From Prevotella sp. UBA3675 (GTDB lineage: Bacteria; Bacteroidota; Bacteroidia; Bacteroidales; Bacteroidaceae): a DNA stretch of 47,744 nt. A program made the translations under genes and the position numbers. Numbering within the stretch: position 1 is the stretch's first letter; the number at the start of each line of letters is the position of its first letter. Positions 47,229-47,744 of the stretch are shown here, one piece after another. The stretch covers positions 19,468 through 67,211 of the forward strand of contig DFJI01000038.1 in NCBI GenBank assembly GCA_002372235.1. The letters run 5' to 3'. The notes under the pieces were generated by a model that did not search any database, was not told the origin of the DNA, and was given only the letters and a program-made list of their open reading frames with translations.

Positions 47229-47744
47229 CCTTCGCCATCTGGTAGTCAGTTCTTGTGCCATCTGGTTCATGGTGGGAACTATATGGCGGAAAAACGCTTG
47301 ATAGCCTTCGCAAAGATAGTTTTCGTTTCCGCTTAGGAAACGGTTGCGGGGGCATTCTCCATGACATGCAAACAGGAAATCACATTGTCGGCAACGCTGG
47401 CTAAGCCCGTCTCGTTTCATACGGCCAAAGCGTTGCTGTTGTGCTCCGTACATCATCTCTGCGATGGTCTGATGGCGGATGTTCCCTAATTTGAAGGATG
47501 GAAACACGAAGTGATCGCAACTGTAAAGCGAGCCGTCGGGCTGCAAGGCTGGTGCAAGACCGCAGAGCGGTGACATGGAACATATACCGGGTGGGTGGCC
47601 TACCCAGTTGGCCAGTGTAGCATCGAACAGCTGTACGAAGATTTTGCCCACATCTTCCTTGAACCATTCATCGTAAAGCTCAATGAGGAATCGGCCCCAT
47701 TGTTTCGGTTCCACCGATTCAGGCGTCACGAATGCCTCCCCCTT
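47223..47744 (-). CDS. Anaerobic sulfatase-maturase-like radical SAM protein (C-terminal part)
   Basis: The 3' part of a gene that enters from beyond the window end; 173 codons are visible. The sequence VTPESVEPKQWGRFLIELYD then EWFKEDVGKIFVQLFDATLA and NWVGHPPGICSMSPLCGLAP is typical of anaerobic sulfatase-maturating enzymes, which oxidise a Cys or Ser of sulfatases to formylglycine. The SPASM cysteines are present: CSMSPLCG, SCDHFVFPS, RCRQCDFLFACHGECPRNRF and a later LCEGY. The radical SAM domain itself lies outside. It converges with the NigD-like gene across the duplicated repeat, and its own stop is at 47223-47225. Confidence 0.8.
   Translation of the reverse strand, partial: KGEAFVTPESVEPKQWGRFLIELYDEWFKEDVGKIFVQLFDATLANWVGHPPGICSMSPLCGLAPALQPDGSLYSCDHFVFPSFKLGNIRHQTIAEMMYGAQQQRFGRMKRDGLSQRCRQCDFLFACHGECPRNRFLSGNENYLCEGYQAFFRHIVPTMNQMAQELTTRWRRN

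Noticed and set aside
47167..47367. Separate 66-codon minus-strand gene
   Set aside because: It is a frame-shifted reading of the duplicated maturase 3' end and overlaps the real gene.

Overview
The window reads as chromosomal DNA of a Bacteroidota bacterium, most likely a Prevotella-type member of the Bacteroidales. The support is lineage-typical families (GLPGLI protein beside a TonB-type barrel, GSCFA protein, DUF3098, type IX secretion C-terminal tags, a NigD-like lipoprotein, a TPR/AraC one-piece regulator), the order ftsX-DUF3098-uppP-truB-queA-folK, and many Bacteroidota-style -7 boxes (TAnnTTTG). I see no rRNA, tRNA, CRISPR array, transposase or phage structural gene.

Layout. 1-6096 (+): end of efp, a family 2 glycosyltransferase, radC, a 510-bp gap with a repeat array, a DUF59 Fe-S protein, a four-helix-bundle gene inside inverted repeats, lpxH and an AsmA-like protein. 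6102-9237 (-): fRMsr, YitT, hemolysin III and M28 cyclase genes, tightly spaced. 9419-12794: an M20 deacylase (+), an AlbA_2/Schlafen-type regulator (-) with operator-like sites, and a 5'-truncated LuxR-type regulator. 12859-16665 (+): paired palindromes, GLPGLI protein, TonB-type barrel and a small hypothetical. 16690-18650: a gene-poor, decayed stretch with gene remnants, an excisionase-like HTH gene carrying an amber codon, four stem-loops, one hypothetical gene and a second repeat array. 18652-23027 (-): the folK/queA/truB/uppP/DUF3098/ftsX operon. 23192-25537 (+): radical SAM, LolA-like and GSCFA genes. 25604-42039 (-): four secreted type IX cargo proteins (565 to 2168 aa) downstream of a membrane-anchored TPR-AraC regulator, with a third repeat array between regulator and cargo operon. 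42209-47144 (+): PASTA protein, RluD-type synthase, Ddl, acyltransferase and a NigD-like lipoprotein. The window closes in the 3' part of an anaerobic sulfatase-maturase-like gene (-).

The main unexplained signal is a family of intergenic arrays with an exact 22-bp period at three loci (2046-2222, 18301-18433, 40266-40419). They share the core AAATCGCAACGTGAT, a quasi-palindrome ATC-N7-GAT whose inner positions vary in a compensatory way. Two of the arrays are enclosed by inverted repeats of unrelated sequence, so architecture is kept while sequence is not. The second signal is an inverted repeat (core GTTTGCTACCGC) that brackets a stand-alone four-helix-bundle (23S-IVS type) gene and recurs, without any gene, as an in-frame hairpin inside the glycosyltransferase. 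The third is repeated duplication of gene 3' ends (folK, acyltransferase, maturase). Function assignments rest on motif recognition alone; no database search was possible.
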